The translations under genes and the position numbers were made by a program. DNA of 64,000 nucleotides. Source: Desulfocapsaceae bacterium (GTDB taxonomy: Bacteria; Desulfobacterota; Desulfobulbia; Desulfobulbales; Desulfocapsaceae). The notes below the pieces were generated by a model. The model saw only the letters and a list, made by a program, of their open reading frames with translations, was not told the origin of the DNA and ran no database searches. Where the stretch lies: the NCBI GenBank assembly GCA_031292275.1, contig JARLHL010000105.1, positions 1 to 64,000 on the forward strand. The letters run 5' to 3'. Numbering within the stretch: the stretch's first letter is position 1; each line of letters starts with the position of its first letter. Shown one piece after another: positions 16,968 to 26,620 of the stretch.

Positions 16968-18794
16968 TCACACCAGGTTTTCCATAATATACTTCTTCCG
17001 ATCCGGTGTGTTCTTTCCCATATAGAAGGAGAGCACCTTGGCCACCTCGCTGATGGAATCCATGCTGACGCTCCTGATCCGCATGTCGGTACCAATAAAC
17101 TGTTTGAACTCCCTGGGGGAGATTTCGCCCAGGCCTTTGAACCGGGTCGTCTCCACATTGGCCTGCGTCTGTCCCCTGCCCTGGAGCTTTTTGGTGGCGG
17201 TATTTTTTTCCCTTTCCGAATAACAGTAGCAGGTTTCCTTCTTATTACGGACCCGGAAGATCGGCGTCTCCAGGATATAAATATGGCCGAGTTTGACCAG
17301 AGGCTCGAAATAGTGCAGGAAGAAGGTCAGCAGGAGGTTTCTGATATGCAGACCGTCGACATCGGCATCCGTTGCCAGAATAACCTTGTCATAACGAAGA
17401 TTGGAGATCGAATCCTCCACATCAAGGGCCCGCATCAGCGAATACATCTCTTCATTCTTGTAGATCAGGGCCATCTTCTGCCCAAGGACGTTCATGGGCT
17501 TGCCTTTCAGTGAAAAGACTGCCTGGACCAGAGGGTCGCGGGACGAGACGATGGAGCCCGCCGCCGACTGACCCTCGGTAATGAAGAGCATGTTCTCGCG
17601 GCCGTTGCAGGAGGGGTTTTCCCGGGAGGGATGATACTTGCAGTCCTTGAGCTGGGGGATCTTCAGCGCCACCTTCTTGGCCTTGGCCCTGGCCTCCTTT
17701 CTGACGCTCTGCAGCTCCTTTCTGACCTCTTCGTTGCGGGCGATCTTGTCCAGCAGGATCTCAGCCGCCTGGGTGTCCTTGTACAGGGCGCTGGAGACCG
17801 CATCCTTGACTATATTGACAATCCATGAGCGTATCTCAGTGTTTCCAAGCCTGTTTTTGGTCTGGGATTCAAAGACGGGATCCTTGATCTTTACTGACAG
17901 GGTACCGACAATTCCATCACGAACGTCTTTGCTGACAAACTTTTTATTGGAATACTCGTTCACCCCTTTCAGGATCCCCTCTCGGAAGGCGGAGAGATGG
18001 GTTCCGCCCTCGCTGGTATATGTGCCATTGACAAAAGAGTAATAGGTATCCCCGTAGGCATCGGTATGGGAGAAGGCGAATTCCAGAAGGGCGTCCCGGT
18101 AGTAGATGGGAGTGTAGATATTCTCGCCGTCCAGTTCCTTATTCAGGAGATCGAGCAGACCGTTGGAAGAATGATAGCAGGTCTTGTCCAGATACAGCTT
18201 CAGTCCTGCATTCAGGTAGGCATAGCGCCACAGGCGTTTATCAATGAACTGCAGGTCAAAGGTGTAATCGGGAAACATGGTCCGGTCCGGCAGGAACTCC
18301 ACCAGTGTGCCGTCTTTTTCTTTGGTTTCGCCGCTGTCCTGCCCGACCAGTTCCCCCCTGACAAACCTGGCCATGGCAAAGCGGCCGTCCCGGAAGGCTG
18401 TCACCTGGAAATGCTCGGACATGGCGTTGACGGCCTTGGTGCCGACCCCGTTCAGGCCGACGGAAAACTGGAAGACCTCGGTATTATATTTGGCGCCGGT
18501 GTTGATCGTGGAGACGCAGTCGACAATCTTGCCCAATGGAATGCCGCGGCCAAAGTCGCGGACCTGGACCAGGCCGGTCGGATTAATATTGATATTAATC
18601 CGTTTCCCGGCCCCCATAATAAATTCGTCGACACCATTGTCAACGACCTCCTTCAGCAGAATATAGATGCCGTCATCCTGATTGGAGCCGTCGCCGAGCC
18701 TGCCGATATACATACCCGGACGTTTCCGTATATGCTCCAGAGAACTCAGGGTCTTTATCTTACTTTCGTCGTAAACATGCGGAGATACAGTCAT
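16968..18794 (-). CDS. parE: DNA topoisomerase IV subunit B (ParE-type)
   Basis: This is the ATPase subunit partnering the product at 14881. The 608-aa protein has the GHKL ATPase (EVVDNGVDE, DFGRGIPLG, GLNGVGTKAVNAMS) and the TOPRIM domain. TOPRIM keeps the first glutamate (Glu407) and DADVDG (from Asp476). The usual EGDSAGGS motif reads EGQSAAGS, with Gln409 in place of Asp, a notable variation near the metal site. The insert typical of E. coli GyrB is missing. The start at 18794 has no ribosome site and stands just after a possible -10 box, so the transcript may be leaderless. Confidence 0.93.
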   Translation of the reverse strand: MTVSPHVYDESKIKTLSSLEHIRKRPGMYIGRLGDGSNQDDGIYILLKEVVDNGVDEFIMGAGKRINININPTGLVQVRDFGRGIPLGKIVDCVSTINTGAKYNTEVFQFSVGLNGVGTKAVNAMSEHFQVTAFRDGRFAMARFVRGELVGQDSGETKEKDGTLVEFLPDRTMFPDYTFDLQFIDKRLWRYAYLNAGLKLYLDKTCYHSSNGLLDLLNKELDGENIYTPIYYRDALLEFAFSHTDAYGDTYYSFVNGTYTSEGGTHLSAFREGILKGVNEYSNKKFVSKDVRDGIVGTLSVKIKDPVFESQTKNRLGNTEIRSWIVNIVKDAVSSALYKDTQAAEILLDKIARNEEVRKELQSVRKEARAKAKKVALKIPQLKDCKYHPSRENPSCNGRENMLFITEGQSAAGSIVSSRDPLVQAVFSLKGKPMNVLGQKMALIYKNEEMYSLMRALDVEDSISNLRYDKVILATDADVDGLHIRNLLLTFFLHYFEPLVKLGHIYILETPIFRVRNKKETCYCYSEREKNTATKKLQGRGQTQANVETTRFKGLGEISPREFKQFIGTDMRIRSVSMDSISEVAKVLSFYMGKNTPDRKKYIMENLV

Positions 18795-18942
18795 AGTAGA
18801 TATTTTCTCAAAAAATTATCTGATCTGTCAATTGCGGTCATACTATTGTATTTGGCAATTTTAATCAACACCCATGGAAAATCTAAACCTGATATCACCC
18901 CATTCGCAGAGGGCCGGTCTCCGGATGATAAAAGGGCCCCGG

Positions 18943-19422
18943 TCAGCCCACCAGATAGGTCCCGGTTCCTGCAGCGATCAGCACATTCTGGTCGTTGCAT
19001 AATTCCGTTCGGACCACCGCAACCCTCTTCCCCTTGCGCAAAACAGCCCCCGAGGCGATGAAATATTCCCCTTCGCCGCCTCTGAGATAATCCACCCTCA
19101 GATCGATGGTCCCCAGTTTCATCAACCGTTTGCCCAACTCATCCAGGGGGTGGTGTTCCATGTTCTTCAGCATTTCCACCGACGCTATGAGCCCGCCTGT
19201 CAGATCCAGGACCGAGGAGATCACGCCGCCGTGCAGGATGCGGCGGACAAAATTACCGATAAGCTCCTCCCGCATGTCAATCCTGACCTTGATATCGGTA
19301 AGAGACAGGCTGACGACCTTTACGCCAAGCAGGCGGTCAAAGGGCAAAAGATTTTCGTAGATATCACGCAGCAGTTCAAATATATCCTGAAGATTCTTAT
19401 TCTTTTCCGTAGATTCTTTCAT
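18943..19422 (-). CDS. Hotdog-fold acyl-CoA thioesterase family protein
   Basis: The 159-aa product is a single hotdog domain of the PaaI/YiiD type. The central helix carries LHGGVISSVLDLTGG, matching the HGG-x6-D pattern that places the catalytic aspartate. The following strands (TIDLRVDYLRGGEGEYFIASG and KRVAVVRTEL in part) fit the fold. It probably hydrolyses an acyl-CoA or acyl-ACP thioester; the chain cannot be told. About 20 charged N-terminal residues precede the domain. It lies 148 bases upstream of parE on the same strand, a gap that may hold parE's own promoter, so an operon is uncertain. Confidence 0.82.
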   Translation of the reverse strand: MKESTEKNKNLQDIFELLRDIYENLLPFDRLLGVKVVSLSLTDIKVRIDMREELIGNFVRRILHGGVISSVLDLTGGLIASVEMLKNMEHHPLDELGKRLMKLGTIDLRVDYLRGGEGEYFIASGAVLRKGKRVAVVRTELCNDQNVLIAAGTGTYLVG

Positions 19423-19666
19423 CTGTGCCTACCTCCTGCCGGCGGAGAGGAAACTGCCTGATGTCCGTATTTTTTTTGATGGGCTATGTTCTAGCCCATA
19501 TTCAGGGATCATGCAATTGGAGATCGCCTGACCGGCTGCAGAGAGATGATTGTCCTGGGTTGCGCAGGCATTTCATGAATTCGGAGAAGATCTATTGTGG
19601 CAATTTATCAATTCGCCTATGATGAAGTAGGTGAATGTTATAAAATTGAATTTATCTTGAGGCCTT

Positions 19667-20875
19667 ATGGACATTTTCATTGCTAGGCAGCCAATTCTTA
19701 ACGCACATAAGCGATTGTTTGCCTATGAGCTTTTGTACCGGGGAACCAAGAGAACGACCCTCAACACAGTCAGCGGCAATAAGGCCACGACCAGTGTTCT
19801 TTCCAGCGCTTTTCTGACTGAAGGGATAGACAAGATTAGCGGATCCCGGCCCTGCTTTATCAATTTCACCCGTCAGCTCCTGCTGCAGAATCTTCCTGCC
19901 TCCTTTCCCAAGACCCTTCTCGTCATAGAGGTCCTGGAGGATGTCCCGCCCACCTCTGATATTATCGATATTTGTAAGAAGCTGAAAAGCAACGGCTATA
20001 CTATTGCCCTCGATGATTTCATCTACGACGCCAGTCTGGAGCCTCTTATCGCTCTTGCCGACATTATCAAATTTGATCTTCGTCTATCCTCCATCGATAC
20101 CATCCAGAGGACCATCTATAGACTGTCCCGGTATAAGCTGAAATATCTGGCGGAAAAGGTCGAGACCCACGAAGAATTTGCCCAGACCGTCAAGCTGGGC
20201 TTCACCTATTTTCAGGGATTTTTTTTCTGCAGACCGGAGAAAATCAGGATCAGGGAGGTCGATTCGGCAAAAATCAATCTGGTCAATCTGCTGGCTGAGG
20301 TTAATCGGAAGACCACCTCAGTGAAAAAAATGGAAAAAATCATCACGGAGGATGTGGGACTGGCCTATAAGCTCCTCCGTTATATCAACTCCTCATACTT
20401 TTATCGGTTCAACAAGATAGACTCTGTAAACCATGCGATAAGCTATCTGGGAGAGTTGGAGATCCGGAGATTTATCCTTCTGGTGCTCATCTCGGAACTG
20501 GCAACGGATAAGCCGACGGAACTGGTGCGAATGGCCGTGGTCCGGGCCAGGATGTGTCAGCTGCTTGCCCAGGAAACGGTATTCAGCAGCAAGGACGATG
20601 AGATCTTCCTGCTGGGACTTTTCTCTCTGCTGGATGCCATGCTCGATACAAGCATGGAGTTTATTTGCGAACGCTTGTCCCTGAGCGATCCCCTGAAAAA
20701 TGCCCTGATTCACAGAACCGGCCCCTATTCGCCCTTCCTCAGGTTGGTGCTCAGCTATGAAAAACGGGACAAGCCCGGTTGCCTGACTGCTTTGCAGGAA
20801 TTGCTCCTGAACCCAGGAATACTCCATCAGATGTACATGGAGTCTATCTCCTTTGCCGAGTCTGTATTACTGTAA
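19667..20875 (+). CDS. EAL-HDOD signalling protein (YuxH/CdgJ type)
   Basis: The 402-aa product joins an N-terminal EAL domain (about residues 1-200) to a C-terminal HDOD domain (about 205-400). The EAL part begins IARQPILNAHKRLFAYELLYRG, shown here as ARQPILN and AYELLYRG, the family mark. Many EAL residues are kept: the YELL glutamate, an Asn in FINF, Glu in VIEVLED, LDDF, KFD, AEKVE and FQGFFF. Most relatives are thought not to cut cyclic di-GMP, but here loss of activity is not obvious from the sequence. HDOD domains lack the HD metal pair and act in signalling. It stands alone, with no sensor domain. A role in motility or surface control is inferred from the family. Confidence 0.88.
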   Translation: MDIFIARQPILNAHKRLFAYELLYRGTKRTTLNTVSGNKATTSVLSSAFLTEGIDKISGSRPCFINFTRQLLLQNLPASFPKTLLVIEVLEDVPPTSDIIDICKKLKSNGYTIALDDFIYDASLEPLIALADIIKFDLRLSSIDTIQRTIYRLSRYKLKYLAEKVETHEEFAQTVKLGFTYFQGFFFCRPEKIRIREVDSAKINLVNLLAEVNRKTTSVKKMEKIITEDVGLAYKLLRYINSSYFYRFNKIDSVNHAISYLGELEIRRFILLVLISELATDKPTELVRMAVVRARMCQLLAQETVFSSKDDEIFLLGLFSLLDAMLDTSMEFICERLSLSDPLKNALIHRTGPYSPFLRLVLSYEKRDKPGCLTALQELLLNPGILHQMYMESISFAESVLL

Positions 20876-21020
20876 TGATTGGGGCCTGATGACCCTGTTA
20901 TAAAAAAATGCAGGTCCGGGGCGTCTGCCGGGGAGGGAAGGAAGAGGGAGGCTGTCTCCGCTGGCCGGAAAATCTGCACGAGTGATTCGCAGAAAAATAC
21001 AGGACAGGAAGGAGGTCAAT

Positions 21021-21923
21021 ATGATTGAGGATATGAAGCAATACCTGAAGCCGGCAGGTGAACATGAATCCTTGGGGAAGATGCTGCGGACTGTTCTTGG
21101 CCTCATCCCTGTGATCATTGCCACACTGGTAATCACAACTGCGGCGAGGCGCGATCCTCTCCATTTTCTGGAGCCGGTCCTGCTCACCACTGTAATCGTT
21201 TTGATACTGCTCTGGTTCGTGCTTGTCTCCGGCCTGCGGGTGGCTGCGCAGTGGGAGCGGGGAGTCGTTCTGCGTCTGGGAAAGTTCAAATCGGTACAGG
21301 GGCCCGGGCTGCTCTATATCATACCGATTGTAGAAAGTGTCCGCTTCCTTGACACCCGGGTCCTGGTCCTCAATATTCCCCGGCAGAAGGTCATCACTAG
21401 AGACAATGTCCCGGCGGAGATTGACGCCGCCCTGTTTTTTATGATTGTCGACAGTGAAAAAGCTGTCATATCGATCCAGGATTTTAAATTTGCCGTTGGC
21501 CAGTATGCCCAGGCGGCACTGCGAGACATCATCGGCGGCCTGACCCTGGATGAGCTGCTCTCAGAACGGGAGCAGATTCAGGTTCGGATCAAGGAACACG
21601 TTGAAGAAAGGGTCAAGAATTGGGGGCTGTGCGTGGATTCGCTGCGCCTGCAGGATATAGAGCTGCCGGAGGATCTGAAGAGAATGATGTCCCGCCAGGC
21701 CTCCGCCGAGCGTGAAAAACGAGCGACCATTACCAAGGCCGAAGGCGACAAAATGGCGGCCTCAAACCTTGCCGAGGCGGCAAAGATCATGTCCGAGAGC
21801 CCTATCACCCTGCAGCTGCGGACCTTGCAGACGATAGACGGGCTGGGGGCGAGTCCATCCAATACAGTGATCCTCTTTCCCGCTCAGATTGGAGAATTAC
21901 TGCAGGGATTGACCGGAAAATAA
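21021..21923 (+). CDS. Slipin / stomatin-like SPFH membrane protein
   Basis: The 300-aa product starts at the ATG at 21021 directly after an AGGAGGT site; the frame stays open upstream but without such a site. It has two hydrophobic stretches (about residues 25-45 and 50-70), then the SPFH domain (GVVLRLGKF, GPGLLYIIPIVE, VITRDNVPAEIDAAL). A helical region rich in AE and KR (RQASAEREKRATITKAEGD) follows. Slipins form ring-like oligomers in the inner membrane and usually work with an NfeD-type protein; no nfeD gene is adjacent. It converges on the histidine kinase gene. Role in membrane organisation is by family. Confidence 0.9.
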   Translation: MIEDMKQYLKPAGEHESLGKMLRTVLGLIPVIIATLVITTAARRDPLHFLEPVLLTTVIVLILLWFVLVSGLRVAAQWERGVVLRLGKFKSVQGPGLLYIIPIVESVRFLDTRVLVLNIPRQKVITRDNVPAEIDAALFFMIVDSEKAVISIQDFKFAVGQYAQAALRDIIGGLTLDELLSEREQIQVRIKEHVEERVKNWGLCVDSLRLQDIELPEDLKRMMSRQASAEREKRATITKAEGDKMAASNLAEAAKIMSESPITLQLRTLQTIDGLGASPSNTVILFPAQIGELLQGLTGK

Positions 21924-21974
21924 GACCAGAATTTCATTCCTGCTGAACAGCATGGAAAGGGCAGGATTGCCGTC

Positions 21975-24107
21975 TCATTTGCGTGGGAGCAGTGCGCCGA
22001 GAATTTCTTTAAATTGCCCTATATTGTAGGGTTTGGCAATCGCTCCGCAGAACCCGTATTCCTTGAAGTTAGATATGATGGGATCATTGGAATAGCCGCT
22101 TGACACAACCAGACAGGCCTTTGGAGCAAACGACAGGATCTGTTGAGCGGCCTCTTTGCCGCCAAGCCCTCCGGGAATCGTCAGATCCATAATGCCCATT
22201 AAAAAGGGATGCCCTGCTTCCTGGGCAGATCTGTAGACTTCGACCGCCTCTTCGCCGCTTGCACAGGTTGTAACAGAATAGCCGAGGTGAACGAGCATTG
22301 ATGAGGCAACGTCTCTGATCATCTGGTCGTCGTCCATCACAAGGACTGAGCCTCCCCGAAGAAGACAGCTTTCCTGAACGGCATTCTCCGTCTGGTGAGC
22401 GGTATAGCTCGCTCCTGTTGACGGCAGGCGGAGGGTAAAAATGGTGCCTCTGCCCGGTGTGGATTCCACGCTGATATGCCCGCCATGCCTGCTGATAATG
22501 GAGTGAACGGAAGAAAGCCCAAGGCCGATGCCCGCCGACTTTGTGGTGAAATAGGGATCGAAGATTTTTTTCAGGTTCTCTTCCGATATACCGCTGCCCT
22601 GATCGGTGAAACTCAACCGGATATAGGGGCCAGGCGGGAGTGCAAAGGTATTGTTTTCGGCAATCTCTTCGTTGGCCGCAGTGACAGCCAATATCCCGCC
22701 GCCGGGCATCGCCTGGGCGGCGTTGATGATGATATTCTGAAAGACCTGGCTGATCTGCCCTGCATCTACCTCAAGGGCATGGATATTGTCGGGAATCTCA
22801 GCGATTCCTTTGACATTTGAACCGTGCAGAACAAATGACAGGGCCTCATTGACAAGGTGCCGCGGAGAAACCATTTTCTTGATCGGCTTACCCCCTCGGG
22901 CAAAGGTCAGAAGCTGGTGGGCAAGCTCTTCCGCCCGGACCGCCGCCCTTTCGGCCTCGTCCAGGGGTTTGTAGGATTTATGCGCTGTATCCAGGAAGAC
23001 CTTGGCAAAGGAGATATTCCCCATGATTCCGGTCAAAATGTTATTGAAGTCGTGGGCAATACCGCCGGCCAGAATCCCCAGGGATTCCAGCTTTTCAAGT
23101 TTCAACCGTTCCTTCTCATGGGTCTTGTGCTCGGTTATATCTCTGGTGATTGAGATTATATGCTTAACACCCTTCAGGGTGATTATCCTGGCAGACATCA
23201 GTCCGGTAATCAGCTCTCCGTTCTTCTTTTTGAATTGCGATTCGAGATTTTCGTAAAACCCCTTTTGCAGAAGTCCATCGGTCAGAAGTCGGCGATCGGC
23301 AGGGTTATGCCAGATATTCAAATCCAGGGATGACCGGCCTAAAACATCTTCCCGGGTATATCCCGTGGTCCTGGTGAACCCTTCATTGATATCCACATAG
23401 AGGCCATCCACCAGGCGGTTGATGTTTACGGAGTCGGGACTGAAATCAAACGTGAGCCGGAAGGTATCATTGCTTTCCCGCAGGGCATCTTCTGCTTTTT
23501 TTCGGTCAGTGATGTCAATATGCGTACCGACGATGCGCCGCGCACGTCCATTGCCATCATGGCTGACCGCCCTGCCGCGCCCCAGGATCCATCTGGTCTG
23601 ACCGTCCCGGGTATGCATGCGATATTCAACCTCGAAACATTCAGTAATCCCTTCCACGCATTCCTGATTTACAGCCAGAACCCTGTCTTTGTCCGCTGCA
23701 AATATCAAATCAGACCATGCCTCGACACGCTCTTTGAATTCCTGGGGTTCATACCCCAGCATCTGGGTATATTTGGGACTGAAATACACCTCATCGGTTT
23801 CTATATTCCAGTCCCATATGCCGTCACTGGTTGCATCCATGGCCAGACGGAAACGCTCCTCGCTGTCGCTTAAGGCGCTTATCGACTCATTGATCCTGGC
23901 GCTCAGGCGGGTGATGAGAAAATAGAGGAGAAATGAGGTGCAGACGATGAAGAGTGCCCCTTTGCCTATCTCAATCTTCGTTACCAGAGCAGGGTCATAA
24001 ACAAACCGGGACACCACTGTATCCGAGAAGTAGATCCAGGCACAGCCAATCAAAGCGTAAATTGATACAATTTTAGCAATTTCCTGATTCTTATTCATCT
24101 GCGGCAT
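21975..24107 (-). CDS. PAS-domain hybrid sensor histidine kinase with receiver
   Basis: From an ATG at 24107 the product is 710 aa. It has two N-terminal membrane segments (about residues 14-32 and 48-65), two PAS domains (about 80-200 with a PAC tail VGTHIDITDRK, and 210-325 ending ITRDITEHK), and a HisKA-type dimerisation helix. The phosphoacceptor is His352 in AGGIAHDFNN. The HATPase domain shows NIIINAAQAMPGG, DQGSGISEEN and GLGLSSVHSI. A receiver domain with Asp641 (GIMDLTIPGG) ends the protein. No separate response regulator is nearby. The frame opens 9 codons further at a TTG, and none of the starts has a good ribosome site. The signal is unknown. Confidence 0.9.
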   Translation of the reverse strand: MPQMNKNQEIAKIVSIYALIGCAWIYFSDTVVSRFVYDPALVTKIEIGKGALFIVCTSFLLYFLITRLSARINESISALSDSEERFRLAMDATSDGIWDWNIETDEVYFSPKYTQMLGYEPQEFKERVEAWSDLIFAADKDRVLAVNQECVEGITECFEVEYRMHTRDGQTRWILGRGRAVSHDGNGRARRIVGTHIDITDRKKAEDALRESNDTFRLTFDFSPDSVNINRLVDGLYVDINEGFTRTTGYTREDVLGRSSLDLNIWHNPADRRLLTDGLLQKGFYENLESQFKKKNGELITGLMSARIITLKGVKHIISITRDITEHKTHEKERLKLEKLESLGILAGGIAHDFNNILTGIMGNISFAKVFLDTAHKSYKPLDEAERAAVRAEELAHQLLTFARGGKPIKKMVSPRHLVNEALSFVLHGSNVKGIAEIPDNIHALEVDAGQISQVFQNIIINAAQAMPGGGILAVTAANEEIAENNTFALPPGPYIRLSFTDQGSGISEENLKKIFDPYFTTKSAGIGLGLSSVHSIISRHGGHISVESTPGRGTIFTLRLPSTGASYTAHQTENAVQESCLLRGGSVLVMDDDQMIRDVASSMLVHLGYSVTTCASGEEAVEVYRSAQEAGHPFLMGIMDLTIPGGLGGKEAAQQILSFAPKACLVVSSGYSNDPIISNFKEYGFCGAIAKPYNIGQFKEILGALLPRK

Positions 24108-24388
24108 CTGTTTTAAGGAACAGGCATAATTCAAAACACACCCAATCGTTTTTCAATTTATATAGGATGAATACTCTTTTGTAAACGTCAAGGATCAGCC
24201 TTCCTTGTCCTTACAGAGAACGACCATCGGTTCAGTGTAGATAAATGGATGAGCACGCCCTCTCATACCGGGAGAATGCCGGATTTCCCACTCCGGGGAC
24301 AAGTCTGGAATCGGCAAAGCTTGGGATACAGGCGGCCCTGATTTTCATGTAAACAGAGAGGTGAGGACAGGCAACAGCCAGTGGGTGA

Positions 24389-25444
24389 TCAACGCCGGTT
24401 ATGCATTGCCTGGACGATGATTTCCTGCAGCGCCGTCTGGAGTTGGACAGGGCTGAAATATGCATCAAATAAGGCCCGGGTTTCTTGGCCGCGCCTGTCC
24501 AGGTCATCGGGATGGCGCAACCAGTTGTCGACCTTATCCGCCAGGGCCTGGGGATCGCCGCTCGGGACCCAGCCGATGATATCCGATCCTTCGAGACTGT
24601 CTGTGTAGGCCTTTGAATAACTGGTAATCACCGGTCTTCCCACGGCCATGGACTGGAACATCTTATTGGGAATTACCAGGTCCGTCAAAACCGTAGGCCC
24701 GAAGATCCCCAGCATTATATGGGCACGGGCAATGCGGTCAGGCAGAGTCTCGTAGGGGATCCAGGATTCAAAACGGATGAAGGGATACCTGCTTGCCTCG
24801 GCCTGTATCCCTTCCTTCATGTCGCCCTCTCCCAAAAGGACCCAGGTGACATCGGGACGGTTGAGTATCTTGGCCGCTTTGACAATGACATCCACACCAT
24901 GCAGTTCCAGGAAACTGCCGTAGAAGAGCAGCTCATACGGCGGTCCGGTGTTGACGGCAGGCCGTGCTTCAAACAGGCCGTCCTCAGCTCCCACATAGAG
25001 GACCCTGGTGTTTTCCGGTTTGACCTGGAGTCGCTCATGAAAAAAGCGGGCGTGGGCGGATGTATCGGCCACCAGCACATCGGCGGTGGCAAAGAGTTTT
25101 GTCTCCCACCGTCTGAGATGTTCTGCCTGCCTGGAGTCAGACGGCCATTTCCGGCGCTCGAAGACCTCCTTTTCATAGGCTGAAATCAGCGGGTCCAGGA
25201 CCAGCGGCACCTGCCATTTTCTGGCCCAGAAGGCGGCAGAATGGATATCGCGATGACGGAAACACGGGAGCCAGACCAGATCGGGGCGTCTGGGTCTGCG
25301 GACAACTGCTTCCAGGAGTCCGAGCTGGCTGGAAAAGGGATGAAAGGAGGAAATATCCCAGCCCAGGTTTTCAAAGAGGTGCAGAACCACGCGGTTCCTG
25401 GAATAATCCCGTTCGGTACGGCCCCACCATAAGACAGTCGGCAT
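24389..25444 (-). CDS. Glycosyltransferase (GT4-like, GT-B fold)
   Basis: The 351-aa product resembles GT4-family transferases. The N-terminal half has LWWGRTERDYSRNRVV and later VLVADTSAHARFF. The C-terminal half has ELLFYGSFLELHGVDVIVKAA, given in part as FYGSFLELHGVDV, then LLGEGDM and IPNKMFQSMAVGRPVI, the region where the nucleotide-sugar EX7E motif normally lies. The stop codons and start are shared with the upstream transferase as TGATG at 25444. It likely adds a sugar to LPS core or another surface glycan in the cytoplasm. Donor and acceptor are unknown. Confidence 0.82.
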   Translation of the reverse strand: MPTVLWWGRTERDYSRNRVVLHLFENLGWDISSFHPFSSQLGLLEAVVRRPRRPDLVWLPCFRHRDIHSAAFWARKWQVPLVLDPLISAYEKEVFERRKWPSDSRQAEHLRRWETKLFATADVLVADTSAHARFFHERLQVKPENTRVLYVGAEDGLFEARPAVNTGPPYELLFYGSFLELHGVDVIVKAAKILNRPDVTWVLLGEGDMKEGIQAEASRYPFIRFESWIPYETLPDRIARAHIMLGIFGPTVLTDLVIPNKMFQSMAVGRPVITSYSKAYTDSLEGSDIIGWVPSGDPQALADKVDNWLRHPDDLDRRGQETRALFDAYFSPVQLQTALQEIIVQAMHNRR

Positions 25445-26598
25445 CAGTCCTTCCCTCTCCCCAGGTTTTTTTCTCCATGCCTTCCGTAGACAGCCATGGT
25501 TTGTTCAAATAATTTCTGGGCGGAAAACCGTCGGCCCACCCAGTCCCGGCCGTTCTTGCCCATACTCAGGCAGAGGGCCTCGTCTAATACTGCCCGGGCC
25601 ATGGCCTGGGCCATCTCCTCTGCATTCCCCGGTTGAACCAGCCAGCCGGTCCGACCATCCACAACAGTTTCCAGACTGCCGCCATGGGCGGTGGCGACAA
25701 CCGGTCTCTCCATGGCCTGGGCCTCGACGGCAATGCGTCCAAAGGACTCGGGTTTGACGGAGGATGAGACCACCACCCGGGCCATCTTCAGGGCGGCTGG
25801 CATGTCCGCGCAGAAGCCAACGAAACGGATGCGCGTCTCGAGTCCCGCCGCGGCTGCAAGCCCCTGTAATTCTGAAGAAAGCCTGGGATTCTGCCCAAGA
25901 TCACCCGTGCAGACGGCCAACCAGGGTAAATCTCGTATCCGGGCAAGGCTGCTGATAAACAGCTCATGCCCCTTCAGGCGGGTGATCCGTCCCGGCAGAA
26001 GGATGAGGGGAAGACCGTCATCGGCAAGTCCCCACTGTCTGCGCAGGGCATCGACCCGCGCAGCTTCAACCCGTTCGGGGGCAAAAGACTCTTCATCATA
26101 ACTGCCGTAGATGACAGCGATCCTCTCATCGGGCACCCCGTAGGCAGTCTTGATATGTTCGGCTATGCACTGTGAGACAGCGATAATGCGCTGCCCCCTG
26201 GCCATTATGGCGCTGTAGGCATTGATGGAATGAAAGCCATGAAAAGTGGTGACGAGATACGGACGTTTTTTACTGGGAAGACTTTTCCAGGCCAGATAGC
26301 CGATCCAGGCCGGCAAACGTGAACGTAAATGCAAAATATCCACCGGCGTCTCAGCAAGCAACCGCCGCAACTGTACGAGATAGGCCAGGCAGCGCGGGCT
26401 CTTTTCACCGATATGAGGCCAGGTATGATGGATGCTGCCTGAGGCGACGAGAGCGGGAACCATCCTCCCTCCTTCGGAAATAACAAGAGAGCGGTGCCCC
26501 TGGCCGACAAGGTATTCTGCCAGTTCCACGGTCTCGCACTCCACCCCGCCTTCTTCCAGCTCCGGCAGCATTTGCACCACGGTTAGAGGTCTCATCAT
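25444..26598 (-). CDS. Glycosyltransferase, GT4 family
   Basis: The 384-aa product begins TVVQMLPELEEGGVE, the glycine-rich acceptor-side loop of GT4 enzymes. It carries the usual VIYGSYDEESFAPERVE, LLPGRITRLKGHELFI and the EX7E motif in VVSSSVKPESFGRIAVEA, here shortened to PESFGRIAVEA. The fold is GT-B and the enzyme retaining. Its stop overlaps the next gene's start by one base (TGATG), so translation is coupled. The O-antigen-ligase family gene lies 22 bases upstream. The three probably build and export part of a surface polysaccharide. The first two codons are both ATG, so the start may be 26598 or 26595. Confidence 0.88.
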   Translation of the reverse strand: MMRPLTVVQMLPELEEGGVECETVELAEYLVGQGHRSLVISEGGRMVPALVASGSIHHTWPHIGEKSPRCLAYLVQLRRLLAETPVDILHLRSRLPAWIGYLAWKSLPSKKRPYLVTTFHGFHSINAYSAIMARGQRIIAVSQCIAEHIKTAYGVPDERIAVIYGSYDEESFAPERVEAARVDALRRQWGLADDGLPLILLPGRITRLKGHELFISSLARIRDLPWLAVCTGDLGQNPRLSSELQGLAAAAGLETRIRFVGFCADMPAALKMARVVVSSSVKPESFGRIAVEAQAMERPVVATAHGGSLETVVDGRTGWLVQPGNAEEMAQAMARAVLDEALCLSMGKNGRDWVGRRFSAQKLFEQTMAVYGRHGEKNLGRGKD

Positions 26599-26620
26599 GC
26601 AGACTCATGCGTATTTTTTT

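Noticed and set aside
17997-19061. 354-codon open frame on the plus strand
   Set aside because: It covers the parE 5' end and part of the thioesterase gene in antisense; no domain is visible.
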